Both the position numbers and the translations under genes were made by a program. Positions 12,075 through 23,738 of a stretch of DNA of 64,000 nt are shown here, one piece after another. A model generated the notes under the pieces. It was not told where the DNA came from. It worked only from the letters and a program-made list of their open reading frames with translations, and ran no database searches. Where the stretch lies: NCBI GenBank assembly GCA_011316305.1, contig SAUG01000068.1:372001-436000 (forward strand), given 5' to 3'. Positions within the stretch are counted from its first letter, which is position 1. Every line of letters begins with the position of its first letter. The DNA comes from Rusavskia elegans (lineage: Eukaryota > Ascomycota > Lecanoromycetes > Teloschistales > Teloschistaceae).

Positions 12075-13163
12075 AGGAGGTGGAGCAGCAGGTGCGACCT
12101 AGGAACTTGTGATGGAACAAACTTGATGGTGCAAAGGCAGCAACAAACAAGGGGGAGGCCTCAGCAAAAGTATTGGGGAGTGACGTACCTCGCGTACCTA
12201 AGCGACGCGATAGATGCGAAGTCACGTGATAACAGTCTACTAGACCATTGCTCCTTTGGACAGAACCTTTTCAATCACTCGTATAGCTCAGTAGCTGTGC
12301 AGTGACTTATGAGCAGTCATTACAGCGATATGCCTTGTCCAGGTACCGACTGGCGTACTCCCCCCTCCTTGGCCACTCATTGCAATTGATTTTTGACATG
12401 GGAGACCCGCTCCTTGTTATCCGTGGTATAATTGGATTTAGAGTACCTATGGACTTCCTTACTCACAGCTTTGTTGGTGGGACTTGTTGTTGTAATCTAC
12501 ACGCAGCGGATACGGTCATGGACTCATCCCTTCCCAGAACGTTCTGCAAATGGTAAGTTCCTCTTATATCGATTTTCAGGGATATGGTATTCATTGTTGT
12601 TCCTGTACCGTTGTATCGAAATGCTTCGGTCTAGTCTTCGCAACGGCTTTGTCTAGAACCGTTGAATCAACAGCGCCCTGGCTGGATTGCTCTTTCAATC
12701 GCTACAAGCCTTCATGATGCGGGTCACGTCGTCCGTTTCTGTACTACTTTGTACTATGGCTCATGTATTATTTGACTGTCGTCAACAACACCGGCTGCTC
12801 TGGCGCGAGCATGCAGTAGCAAGTTATATACTAGGCGCCAGCGATGCAAATTTTGAGCAAAGTCCCTGGCGTACTCTGTCTTGGGTGTAGAAGCATGTTA
12901 GCCAGCAGACTCCCTTCAGTCAGACATAACCCTCAACCAGAGCAAACACCATCCGAAAGACACCGATCAAATACAACGCCATGGACTTTCATTCCGCTTA
13001 GTGTTCAACAAACAATGCTCAGGCCAAAACGTTCTCAAATGATTGCTAGGGGCGTATATGACCAGTGGGTAAGACCGAGAATTATAGCAGTGTCCCGTCT
13101 TGTCGATGATTCAAGCTCAACATTGCATCCTTCTTCGACAATTGGATCCTTGGGAACAGCTGT
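12075..13163. other. Intergenic, no gene seen
   Basis: No supported gene. A short hydrophobic open frame (12432-12656) and a 107-codon frame (12844-13167) have no recognisable motif. The left end should hold the promoter of the SNF2 gene. Confidence 0.45.
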
Positions 13164-13855
13164 CTAATACCGCGTCTTTTTCGATTGGTAGGGGATCTTC
13201 TCGATGTGTCTGCTTATCTTACAGCCTTCTGAACCCCCATTCTGGTCACAACCAGGGTAGATGAAACCCTCTGGAAAGTCGCGGCGCATCTCCTCGGAGT
13301 CTATCGTCCCATGGCAATCCTCATCGTGATCGGCCCAGGTGTCCCCGTCGTAATCAACTTCGGTTTCTTCTATGCGGCACGTCAATGTCAGCTCCATCAA
13401 CGCAGCCATAAGGTCATCCAGATCCGTCAGACTTACCAGGGTGATAAACGCAGTCCCCGCTCTCGTTCTGCGTGATATCGAACTCCTCTTCGCAATTCTT
13501 GCACATTGCGTATCTGGGTCGCAACCGCTTGAGCCTATGGACAGTATTTCGAGTTTCTTCGGCTGCAGCTGCATCGTTTGTGGAGCTAGACCTCTGACTC
13601 TGACTCGTCTGTGTCTTCAGCCTCTTCTTCTGCAGCCGACGTTGGTTTGGGTCTCGATCTATCCACAGGGACTAGAAGGATGGCTTGGGCTGCACGAGCA
13701 GTATCTTTCGAATTACTACATAATCTTATGAGGGCTTTGCGTAGGCGCTCGGGTTGTGCCTCATCAATGGCGACTTGTAGCGCTCGAAGCGATGGGCTGT
13801 CCTCGGGCGAAGAAGAACTCGGTATAGTCAAATCGATGAGTCCGTTAAGCATCAT
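13164..13855 (-). pseudogene. Conserved fungal zinc-binding protein with an apparent +1 frameshift
   Basis: The pieces form one small protein of a widespread fungal type of unknown function. An N-terminal helical part (RLRKALIRLCSNSKDTARAA, 13855 downward) and an acidic linker lead to a zinc-binding part: CKNCEEEFD..CVYHPG, an intron at 13370-13436, then HDEDCHGTID..FIYPGCDQ..GCKISRHIEK to the stop at 13164. The frame changes by one base near 13597-13610, where the 6-bp unit GAGTCA is repeated. The upstream frame stops just after ESESEV, while the downstream frame reads STNDAAAAEETR. I found no intron that explains it. Slippage in the hexamer, as mutation or read error, would. The 3' part splices normally. 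If the shift is an artefact, this is a functional gene of roughly 205 residues. Confidence 0.6.
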
Positions 13856-14312
13856 GACTTTTCTACACAGACTTGAAATGAACCAAGACGGAATCTTAAT
13901 GGATCGACAATCGACGATACGATGCTCTTTCGCGGATATTGGAAGCGGACCTGATAGGAATGAAACGACTTGCCAAGACGCAATACTATTCTGTCAACAT
14001 CCAAAATCAGCCATACACACTACAAATACCCACTACGCTCAAAGACGCTGTGGGGCCCCCGTTTTTAGGCTGACATATTCTGTATGTACGATGTGAACTC
14101 TCCGTCAGGTCTTCATGTGCTTTGAGTGATTGATACGTAACCCCTGAAACCTGCACGTAAGCCCAGTGCTTGGCGCGATTTGTGAGGTCTAGCAATGTCG
14201 CTATATCAAAGTCTTATTTTGGGGATCTTCATCAGATCGAAGTCAATCAGGATACTCACAAGTATAGTAGATCTATCGTCTAAGCAGAGCCATCAGATAG
14301 TTGGATGCACAT
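13856..14312. other. Divergent intergenic region
   Basis: It separates the minus-strand zinc-binding gene from the plus-strand JmjC gene and probably serves both promoters. An extra 5' exon of the JmjC gene could lie here, but I cannot place one. Confidence 0.4.
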
Positions 14313-15231
14313 ATGAGCCCGCTGAACAACCAGCGAAGGCCATTCCTGGTGAGAATCCTTGCAAGATATGTTCATCCACGATGCACTCTCCATACTTGGC
14401 GCCCTGTTCAAAAATTACAGGAGAGTACGGTAGAAACATTTCAATTGTCGGCCTTTAGCCCGTCACTGCCCGCAAGATTACCTGGTCAGATCGGTGCTGA
14501 ATTTCCAGCTATAAGAAGATGGTTCCAAGAGCCCTGGCCCTCCTTCGATAGGTCGTATCTGGGGCAATTCGGCAATCATATGATCCCTCTCGAGTTGACT
14601 GATGGCGAAACCAAGTTCCACAGGGCAGAAGCTCCCTTCAGTATATTCCTCGAATGGGCAGAGCGGGCGAGGACGGAGTTTCCACAGCAACGGCTTTATG
14701 TAGCCCAGGCACCACTGGACAGATTACCAAAGCCCATGCGAGAAGACCTACCTACTCCTGAGCTGGTAACGAAGACGGGCAAGGGTGACCTCTATGACGC
14801 GAGTATCTGGCTCGGCGTTGCGCCAACCTATACACCTCTTCACCGTGACCCAAACCCCAACCTGTATCTTCAACTTGCCGGACGCAAAACGATCCGATTA
14901 CTAGAACCCGTTGCTGGTCAATCTGTTTTTGACAGTGTGCAAGCGGCATTGGGAAGCAAGGCTTCCAGCAAGTTTCGTGGGGATGAAATTATGAAAGGTC
15001 AAGAGAAAACTCTATTAGAAGCTAGCATATGGTCCAGTGAAACCATAGAAGATGAGGAGGAAATTGTAGGGTTTGAAGCGACCCTGGATGGCGGAGAATC
15101 GATGTTTATTCCTCAAGGTTGGTGGCATAGTGTGAGATCAGTGGGGACAGGATGTACCGGATCTGTAAGTCTGACCATCCCTCGAGGTTATTGTCTGCTG
15201 ATGGCAGAAGGTCAACTGGTGGTTTCGGTGA
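14313..15231 (+). CDS. JmjC/cupin-8 domain 2-oxoglutarate oxygenase, 290 aa
   Basis: Predicted Fe(II)/2-oxoglutarate-dependent dioxygenase of the cupin-8/JmjC group (TYW5, FIH and JMJD5-like), which hydroxylate proteins or RNA bases. Exons 14313-15164 and 15211-15231, intron 15165-15210 (46 nt). The last exon encodes only VNWWFR before the stop, a C-terminus I associate with fungal members. Iron ligands are visible as HRD (His177, Asp179) in PLHRDPNPNLYLQL and His272 in FIPQGWWHSV; RKTIRLLEP follows the first motif as in the family. Reading through the intron would give a longer, unlike C-terminus, so splicing is preferred. The first ATG in the frame is 14313 and an in-frame TAG precedes it, but homologous sequence begins only near residue 33, so a further 5' exon is possible. 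Substrate unknown. Confidence 0.85.
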
Positions 15232-15709
15232 AGCATTGTCACTCTGGTAGATTTCCAAGCAGCTATTTACAAAGCGAGAATGAGGTTCTGATCTTGAGGT
15301 TTTAACAATAGAGACTGTCAAAGAGTCAAGGCGAACATTGACAAAGCAGCTCGCAATGAGCAGAATCGTTCGGACACTGCAGTGGCCGTCCCTTCGACTA
15401 GGAGGAGTGGGCATCCGATTTGGCACCAAGGCATAAGATGATAGGCTTAGTGTCCAGATATCCTGCTCGCGGCAAGGGTAGATCAGTCGTTTAACGTGTT
15501 TGTCAACGAGGTGTACCAGTATACGGAGTAGATACTCTAGTCACTCAAGATGACGCAGTTTTCAGTAGTAGTAGTAGTGTTGAGCCGTGGGGTTCGTCAG
15601 TGGTCCGTGCGCGGCCTTGTTGCTACCCTCGTACCTGACAATTAATTCCGCTCTGCAAAATCTCGGATCTCTTCCGCTGCACGAATAACGATCGGTCGGG
15701 TGCACAGTC
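15232..15709. other. Intergenic with a short dispersed repeat
   Basis: No gene. It contains copy A of a dispersed repeat (15358-15455) and one TACGGAGTA 9-mer (15522-15530), followed by a short TAG-repeat run near 15565. Confidence 0.6.
15358..15455. repeat. Dispersed MITE-like repeat, copy A (98 bp)
   Basis: The first 21 bases are identical to 53329-53349, and the last 13 (AGGCTTAGTGTCC) are identical to 53468-53480. The ends contain the short inverted motif CGGACACT / AGTGTCC. The interior differs in length between copies (98 versus 152 bp), as expected of a non-autonomous element. No coding capacity. Confidence 0.6.
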
Positions 15710-18191
15710 ATGGACAACAATCCTAACCATGATCCAGACCTTCAGCAGACTGCTGCGCAACCACCACCTGATGACGATAAGTCGGGCGCCTCCAAGAGGA
15801 AGAGAAAAGATGGCTCTGAGGCACCTGCCAGGGCTAAGAGGAGTCGCTACATCTCCATCGCATGGTAAGCTCCGCAAGTCATGACTTCCTTGTCCGTGGC
15901 CTGACCGTGACCCAGTAACGAATGTAAAAGACGTAAAATCAGGTGCAATGGACAGATGCCATGCCAACGATGCGGCAATCTCAGCCTGCAGTGTGTCTAC
16001 GCTCCTAATTGCTGTAGCACAGGCTTCAGAGACTCCAAGTACGTCCAGGAATGCGGCACATATCAGACTGCTCGATTAACAATCCGCAGCGAATTCCAGG
16101 CCATGAACAATACTATTCAGAGCCTGCAGGATCAAGTCCAACGCCTGTATAGCGAACTCAACGCGTCACAAAACGCACAACAGGACAGCAGCGCCTCCCC
16201 GTACCCCGACCCGTCTTCGTATCCTCATCAGCCGTCCATGATTCAAGCGCAATCACAGGGACCCTATCATGCCACATCACCGGCTACCGCGCCTTCAAGG
16301 GTCAGACATAGGCGGTTTCAAGGGCCAACGAGCTCAGCCTTCAACATTGATGTTGCCAAGTCAAGTCTACAAACAATGGGTTTGACTGACCCGAGTCTGA
16401 CCGAAGGACAAGTCCACGATTACGACGATTCGACCTCTCTGCACCAACGACAGACGTCAAACCCATTGGCACTGTCACAGTATGCAAAGGATCCAATCTG
16501 GAGCATAGGAAAAGACGAGGCCATCAGACTCTGCCGAGTTTACGATGAGGAAATTGGGATCATGTATCCCATGCTGGACATGGACCAAATCGTCAAGAAA
16601 GCAGAGAAGCTGTTCACCTTCACCGAGGCCGCCACTAAGACAGGCTTAATCGATCGATCGAGACCCTCTGCTGATAGCATGCACGGACCTGAAGTGGACA
16701 CTCTCAAGATGATTCTTGCTACAGCCCTAATACTCGAAGGTGGTGGACAGAGCGATCTTGGCTCGGCGCTCTTTGACACGGTCAAGGCATCGTGTGATAG
16801 CAAGCTCGGGGAGACACCAGATATTGGAGGGTTGAGGCTCTTGGTCATTATGGTATGATCGATCAGCGATGTCGTACTCGCACCACACTAACGAACGGTA
16901 CAGGCTCAATACCGTTTCCAGCAAGGCGATGATTTCCAAGCATATCGAGCCATTGGCTTAGCGGCCCGTCTGAGTTACGAGGTAGGTCTCCATCGCAACA
17001 ACATTCTACATCGAGATTTTGCCGATCATGATGAACGCTTGTGGGCTCTGAAACTCTTTTGGTCTATCCTCGTGTTAGATCGCCGTTGGAGTTTCGGCAC
17101 GGGCTTGCCTTTTGCCATTCAGGACGCCGACATTGATCCCTCCCTGCCGGAACCGGTACGTGTTGATCTCTACATTCGACGCTCCGGCAAGCTGACGATC
17201 CGTGTAGGATGATTCCACTCCCTACCTGACTGCGATGATCGCCTATAGTCGGATCGCATCGAAGGTGTGGCGCTCGATCATGGGGCCAGTGGGTGCTGGC
17301 AGCGAAGTTGAAGAAGAAACGATGAGTTATCTTGACTATCAAATCCTTGACTGGCAGAATCAAATCCCCGATTCGTTGAAGTTCTATCCTACGGTTGATG
17401 TTCCAGACACCGGGGCGCCAAGCCGAGCACAGCGGCGCCTGCAAGTGCTGCTGTATCTCCGGGCAAATCAGATGCGCATCTTGATCTACCGACCAGTGCT
17501 CCACTCGGCCACCAGCATCATGGAGAATCGGCATCAAGCGGGTGTGGTGGTCGAGGTCGCCAAAGACACGGTACGGGTGCTGACGCGGCTGAACCAAACG
17601 ACAGATATCTATCGAACCCAGCAGGTTTGCTTTAACCATTTCTTGGTATCGGCCCTTGCAGCTCTTTTCCTCGCAGTATCACACGCACCACTGGAATTCA
17701 ACCAGACGGTGCGCGACGAGTTCTACATGGCCATTGACCTGGTCAGCGGGTTCAGCGCGTCGTATGTGTCGATGCGGCTATGGGAGATGATCAAAGGACT
17801 GAAGGAGGTTGGACCGCGGCTCGGCTTGGTATCTCATTCGCGGCCGGCATTGAGCGAGCCCATTGATCCACATTCGTCGGCAGCAGTGGCGATGGCAGGG
17901 CTGGCGGGCCATCGGGTCGACGAGATGACGGCTTTCCCAGTATCGCAGGGTGCCGCCGCGATGGGGCAAAGCCCGATGAACGGGCAACAGATGAGCTATG
18001 AATTGACGAACCTGTTCGAAGCAGCTGGGGGATACAGCAACGGGATGATGTCTTCCAACAGCCAGGGCATCAACCACGGCAATGGCTATGTGGCGGGGCC
18101 GGGGGAGGGCAGTCACAGCAACAACGGAGATGGGCCTCGTGGAGGGCAGGGCAACGATCAATATGCTAAGATTATGCAAGAGCTCTTCTGA
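15710..18191 (+). CDS. Zn2Cys6 fungal-specific transcription factor, 758 aa
   Basis: Nuclear DNA-binding regulator. Five exons (15710-15864, 15916-16038, 16090-16852, 16904-17155, 17208-18191) with 51-52 nt introns sum to 758 codons without a stop. A basic N-terminus (SKRKRKDGSE) precedes the binuclear cluster at residues 52-78 with the exact spacing C-x2-C-x6-C-x5-C-x2-C-x6-C. The first intron interrupts the first cysteine codon. A short coiled coil (NNTIQSLQDQVQRLY) follows, then the middle-homology region (about 220-560; VYDEEIGIMYPMLD, GLAARLSYEVGLHR, LDRRWSFGTGLPFAI). The C-terminal tail is rich in Gly, Asn and Ser and resembles an activation region. No metabolic cluster lies next to it, so the target pathway cannot be inferred. 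I do not recognise the orthologue. Confidence 0.92.
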
Positions 18192-19222
18192 AGTTTCCAG
18201 GGTTTTTCGCTTTTCGATGGTTGTCCTGTATATAGCGTTGTACCATAGCTGCAATACTTAGAGACTAGACAGAGTTGTGACGGCGAGGATGTCTGTCATT
18301 CATACTGTTGTTACCTACTCCATGCTGTGAAGTGGATTTTCTTGTGCAATCTTACGCTCCCGATCATCTGAGAGAGGATTACAATATTACTGTAGCAAAT
18401 AATGTGAGGCCTCATACAGTTGCGGCATATTCACATTAAATTATTAATATACAGTAGCGGCCAACGCGGCTGTTTCTGTCCCGCCGAGCCCGCCTGTCGG
18501 CTGAGCCCCACCAGTAGATTTACCAATCAGTGCAGTTATCTAACAGTCAAGTCGGGCCACAAAACCTGCTGGTCGATCCGCAAGCCTGGTTTCAACATTG
18601 CACCTTCGAGGTGTGTTCAGCCTGTGTCTTGGGAATCAGTGTGTCGTCAACACGAGAGGATCTGTTCTCCACACCGGTTATCGATCCCTTGCTCAATGAT
18701 ATGCAGGAAGCCTCGGTAGTCAACATATTCCTGCAATCCGATAATGAGGAAGACTAACCACAAGGCCAGTCGCTGCTGAAGATCAGAGCATTTTAGAACA
18801 GCCCGCCCTGCCCGATCATTACTTCGATCCCAAGGCGCAGTGTAGCCTGATATGTGCCTAAGATGCATTGCGAGCATATAACACATCCCACTGCATACAT
18901 ATCCTCCCTGCGACACACTCGACTATTACCGCACCTTCCCAACTCCTCGAATTCTGCTGGCCTGCTCTCCAGCAAGAATAGTCAGAGAAAGAGCATATAT
19001 CCTCCTTCCAAAGTCATCGATTAGTCGAACCCTGTTGAGATCTATCCCGACGGCAAGCGCAGCCCGAGACTGTCTCCGCCTATTTCGTCGTCATTACCTC
19101 CAGCAACCTTCACCGTGTCTGCCAACGGGGACTCGTCTTTGCTGGCTGGCTTCGAAAAGCTTCACCTCACCTCACCTGGGGGCTCCGCATCTACGGTTTC
19201 AGCTACCGGCTCCACCTCCGTC
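18192..19222. other. Intergenic and probable CK2-beta 5' region
   Basis: No separate gene seen. The last 198 bases (19025-19222) are open in the CK2 beta frame and look coding (see findings). The rest should hold the terminator of the Zn2Cys6 gene and the CK2-beta promoter. Confidence 0.5.
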
Positions 19223-20416
19223 ATGTCCACATCTTCGGGCACCCCGGAGTCCTGGATCTCATCCTTTTGCGCTATCCTCGGCCACGAATACTTCGCCGAG
19301 GTCTCGGAAGAATTCATCGAGGATGACTTCAACTTGACAGGCCTGCAAAACCAAGTACCCATGTACAAAGAGGCACTGGAGATGATCTTGGACGTCGAAC
19401 CCGAAGATGAGGACGAAGATGAGGACGAAGAGGACAGGGAGGAAGAGGAGGAAGAGGAAGACGACGATGATGCCGTCATGAGAGGCGAAAACGGCGAAAG
19501 ATTGACTGGCAGCTACAGGAGAGCATCAGAACGTCAGCAGCTCCGTCTAGCCAACGATATCCGGGTCATCGAGAGCTCAGCCGAGCTTCTATACGGTCTG
19601 ATACATCAACGCTACATCACTTCTCGGCCAGGCATGCAACAGATGGCCGACAAATACGGTCTGCACCATTTTGGGTCATGCCCTCGAGTCTTCTGCAACG
19701 GTGCCCGTGTTGTTCCCGTCGGCTGCAGTGACTCGCCGGGGCAGGAAACGGTCAAATTGTTCTGTCCCAGTTGTCTGGATATCTACACCCCACCCAACAG
19801 TCGATTTCAATCCGTCGACGGTGCTTTCTTCGGAACCAGCTTTGGCTACCTCTTCTTCATGACCTTCCCCGAGTACGAGCTTTCCAGCAAAGGAGACCCC
19901 CTTAACCTCGCCTCCACCAATCCAGTATATAATCCAAATCACGATCAGCCTGCGGCGACCAAATCGCGTTCATCCTCGTTAAATTCCACTCCTGTCCCTA
20001 CCTGCTCCCCCACCACCGAAAACGTCGCCCCCCCTCCACCGCTACCTCCGCAACCAGCGATGATCAACGGAATACCGACGCATAACCTAGCGCCTGGCCT
20101 CGGACCCGGCAAAATCCACGAAAACCGTATCTACGGCTTCCGGGTCGCCGAGCGCGCCAGGACCGGACCCCGGATGAAGTGGCTGCGCGACAGACCAGCC
20201 GACATCAACGAACTAGACGAAAGCGCCAGATACCACGAACAGTACGGCGGCGACCCGGAAGGCGAAATCTTCAGCGGCGACGGCGCCAACGGGACAGGCC
20301 ATTTCGAACAGCTGTCGAGAAGGAAAAAAGCGCCCGTAAGGAGAAGACGAAAAGTACTCCCGGACGGAGCGACTAATGGACCTCCTCCGCCTCCTCCTCA
20401 GGGGGATGTGGGATAA
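19223..20416 (+). CDS. ckb1: Casein kinase II regulatory subunit beta, 397 aa
   Basis: Regulatory beta subunit of the CK2 holoenzyme (alpha2-beta2), which dimerises through its zinc finger and directs substrate choice and stability. Single exon. The start MSTSSGTPESWISSF, followed by CAILGHEYFAEVSEEFIEDD, is the expected N-terminus. The zinc ligands are CPRVFC (153, 158) and CPSC (181, 184), with VPVGCSDSPGQETVKLFC between them. An acidic run (about 61-83, nearly all Asp/Glu) and a long Pro/Ser-rich C-terminal tail ending in a basic RRKKAPVRRRRK segment are longer than the animal protein but fit filamentous-fungal CKB1 types. ATG 19223 is the first in frame; a coding-like ATG-less extension upstream may be a spliced 5' exon. 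Family assignment is secure. Confidence 0.96.
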   Translation: MSTSSGTPESWISSFCAILGHEYFAEVSEEFIEDDFNLTGLQNQVPMYKEALEMILDVEPEDEDEDEDEEDREEEEEEEDDDDAVMRGENGERLTGSYRRASERQQLRLANDIRVIESSAELLYGLIHQRYITSRPGMQQMADKYGLHHFGSCPRVFCNGARVVPVGCSDSPGQETVKLFCPSCLDIYTPPNSRFQSVDGAFFGTSFGYLFFMTFPEYELSSKGDPLNLASTNPVYNPNHDQPAATKSRSSSLNSTPVPTCSPTTENVAPPPPLPPQPAMINGIPTHNLAPGLGPGKIHENRIYGFRVAERARTGPRMKWLRDRPADINELDESARYHEQYGGDPEGEIFSGDGANGTGHFEQLSRRKKAPVRRRRKVLPDGATNGPPPPPPQGDVG

Positions 20417-21036
20417 GTCTGGATTTTGGTTTCTGGTGGGGGTTTAAGGGGGTTGGTTTCGAGCAGAACAGTGTTACCCTTTTGTTTTTCATTATAGCGG
20501 CTATGGGGAGTTACGGGGAGTATGTTGTTCGCGAGTTCCGATGATGAGAGGTACTTAACATGAATTATTTCTTGAGCAGTAGCTTTTTGGGTGAATGGGA
20601 TTCCCCTGGATTGATCAACGGAGATTAGAGAAGAAGATACACGGGAAGCAGCAGCTTCTTAAGAGTATGAGCATGTGGGTGATCCCGAGATGATGCAGCT
20701 TCCCGTCTTTGATCGCTTGCTTGTGTCCCCTGTCTATCTGGAATCCCGAATCTAGATTGGCTACTTGAGTTTGAAATAATTAATGTTTTGATGTCCTCAA
20801 CTCTCCTGTATGAGTGAGCTTTGATGTGGAGGTGTGATTGGAAGAAGGAAGAGAGGAGAATATTGCCACGGCATCAATAGTCAGGCAGGGGAACGATTAC
20901 TGTCTCTTCAAGCCATGTGTCCACGGTGTGAAGTGAATGAAATAGGAGCTTTGACTTGGGGGAGGGGGGGGAAGATCTGGCTTCCATACTACAAGATTCC
21001 AGCGCCATCTTTCCACTTTTAGTATTTACATCAATG
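20417..21036. other. Convergent intergenic region
   Basis: 3' flanks of CK2 beta (plus) and the prolyl-tRNA synthetase (minus). No gene or repeat recognised. Confidence 0.6.
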
Positions 21037-23273
21037 TCAAATCTTATCCAGCCTCGCCCCAATATAAGCCTTAAGATCGGCCATCGACACCTTTTCCAGC
21101 CGTGTCCCAAGCCTCGGAATCGATACCTCGCACAACGTCCGCTGGGAGAATTGCGACCCCAGAATAATCAAGATCGGAAACCCAATCAGATCTGCGTCTT
21201 TCAATTTCCACCCGAGACCTTTGTCATCGCGATCGTCCAGTACGGCATCGAGAGGATGCCATCCATCTGCTGGCCGGGCGAGCAGGTCCCACACTTCCTC
21301 CGCGGCGCCCTTGTTTTCCTCCGTTGCGAGAATCGCGACTTCGAAGGGGGCCATGACGCGGGGCCATCTGAGTCCTTGTTTGTCGGCGAGGGAATCAGCG
21401 ACTGCGGCGATCATGCGCGAGATTCCGATTCCGTGACAGCCCATCTGGAAATAGGCTTGGTTCTTCCTGACTGGGATAGATTGAGCTTGCTTCTGACTGA
21501 CGGCAGTCTTAACGTCGGCATTCTGGAATGGCGGTGTGCTGAAGGTGGCATTCATGGGTTTGCTGTATCGATCGCCGAGATAGAACGTGTGGCCGAGCTC
21601 GATGGCTTGCTGCATCTTGATGGAGTTGTGTCCACATTCGGGGCACTCGTCACCATCTTTGAACCTAGCGAGGTCTAATGAAACTTGGCTTGTGGATTTT
21701 CTACTGCCGACAATTTCGGATACTCTTTCCATTAAGGCGCTTCCGGTGTTGCCAAACGAGCCAGTACCGATGAATGCTTGAGAAACCCTGTAGTCATAGA
21801 TACGAGTGAATTGCGGCATGGGTGGTGACTCGGTAGCTTGACTTGTGTTGGTGGATTGGTGTTTCGTCCAGTAATCCACGAACGTACCCAAAGGGTCTTC
21901 GATGCCTAGATCCAGCTCCGGATACAGAGTCTTTAACAAGTAGGAATTGACTTCAGGGCTTTTCTGCTGTGGTGGAGCAGCTTCGCACACTTCAGTGTCT
22001 TGCGGCAGGACAGCCTCAACCAAATGACTTCGATCTTTACTGAGACCAAACCAGGAGTTATACGATGCCCAGTCAGTTGCAGATCGTTCCATAGCTGCTG
22101 ATCCTGACTTCCTGGCTAATTCTTCGTTTACAGCATAGGAACACGAGTCGCAGCTAAGGATGGTGTCCTCTCCACTCATGGTTGGAAAATGATATTCATG
22201 GCTGAGATCGCCTCCAATCGCACCGGAATCTGCTTTAGCCACCAGATAAGGTATTCGAAGCTCGTCAAAGAAGTTCTTGTAAGCTGTGCGGGCCTTATTG
22301 TAGGTTTCCTCGGCGTCTTGTGGAGTAGCGTCGAACGTGTATAGATCTTTCATCAGGAATTCCCGCGTCCGCAACAACCCCTGACGTGGTCGGGGCTCGT
22401 CTCTATATTTGCGGGCTGTGATGTACTTAGCGACTAAGCCTACAGTATTAATTCCCCTGGAACAAACATATTTGATAGAGCAGTAGCGGTAATTGCTTGT
22501 ATGAAGTCACTACATTCTCCACAAGCGTTGTAATCTCTTCTTCATGTGTAGGAGACAAAAGGAATCCCGCGCCTTTCCGGTCTTTCAGTTGGAATAACTG
22601 GCTTTGGATATCAGATGACTTTATCACATGGCAACGTGCAAAACAAACCTCTGGATTGGCATCTTCATAACGGCCAGATCTCTTCCATAGGGCAGGTGCC
22701 GAGATTGAGGACAAAGAGACTTTCGAAGCGCCTGATGATGCGTATCAGCTTGTAAATTTGACCAATTGAGACGTTACCAGGCATTACCCAATATTGCCAT
22801 ATGCTTATCTATCAACTTCTCGAGCTTCTCCTGTATCCGTAGGCCCAAGGGAAGAAGATGAAAGAAGCCAGAATGTGCCTGAAGCTGGTGGATTAGCGAA
22901 AGAATATAGAGTGTAAATCAATACTGATTTCTACCTGGCGTACAAAGCCACCCCTGATCAGTCTGGACGGGGTGTCTTCTACATCAATCATATCAATCAT
23001 TAGCGAGTCCTGCCTGACATACACCAGTGCTAAAGGACAAACCCAAAGTGCCGGCTGTCGGCGTGATCCCACCGGTAGGTATCCATACATGTGATAGTCG
23101 GGTCCGCCCATCATCCTGAATCACAATCTCTCAATGCTAACTTCCACTCCACGGATTCGCAATCAACATACATGGACTGAACGGCTGAGAGTCAGTGCAA
23201 AGCGAGAGAATCGTTGATGCACAAAATGTGAAGAACCGCCTGGGATGTTACGCCAAAGCGAAAAAGACTGCAT
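21037..23273 (-). CDS. Mitochondrial prolyl-tRNA synthetase (AIM10-like), 656 aa
   Basis: Class II aminoacyl-tRNA synthetase charging mitochondrial tRNA-Pro. Six exons: 23273-23172, 23115-23025, 22978-22935, 22878-22788, 22731-22468 and 22415-21037. The total is 1971 nt, an exact multiple of three. Exon 1 encodes a basic, Ser-rich presequence (34 residues; [22 protein letters not shown]) typical of mitochondrial import. Then follow [33 protein letters not shown], motif 2 ([13 protein letters not shown]), an inserted domain (about 280-400), [11 protein letters not shown], motif 3 ([16 protein letters not shown]) and the C-terminal anticodon-binding domain ([19 protein letters not shown]). The bacterial-type architecture with the insertion separates it from the cytosolic enzyme. 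The exon 1 to exon 3 junctions are my reconstruction from frame and splice signals; transcripts would confirm them. Confidence 0.92.
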
Positions 23274-23738
23274 CCAAATCTTCTCATGTGCTCTACCTCA
23301 TCCTCCCTTATTCGTTGTCAAGATCGAGAGGGGACAAGGAGACAAGGATGCGGAACGATACCGCGCTTTGGTTGCCCGGCAAGCCCGGTCAACAGCCCTT
23401 TTAGGCAATATGTTGATATTTCCAACTGCGTTTGCTCAGCCTCCTGGAAGGATGCTTCGGTGCCTTCGACCCTGGCGCTGTCTATCTGCGACAATGACTG
23501 GCTTCATACAAAGTGTACTGACGCATCGCTAGAATGTTCAATTCTTCCTTCGCTTGAGGACATACACAAGTAAAGGTAGCGGCTGCCCTGGTCGGATCAA
23601 TTCGAGGCCACGGACACAAGCATCCCGAAGAATCATTAATCACCATTGTTGTTCGTCTTTCGGTAATTCAAAGCAGCAACTTAATCCACCCAAATCCTCA
23701 CAATCGGATCTACAACGATACACACGCCAGAAATCAAG
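23274..23738. other. Divergent intergenic region
   Basis: It lies between the starts of the minus-strand ProRS and the plus-strand cysteine-rich gene, so it probably contains two promoters. No other feature seen. Confidence 0.5.

Noticed and set aside
12280..12300. tRNA A-box-like TAGCTCAGTAG
   Set aside because: No B box or acceptor pairing downstream.
12432..12656. Short frame resembling a membrane anchor (LLTALLVGLVVVIYT)
   Set aside because: No downstream exon continuing a membrane-enzyme domain such as a P450 could be found.
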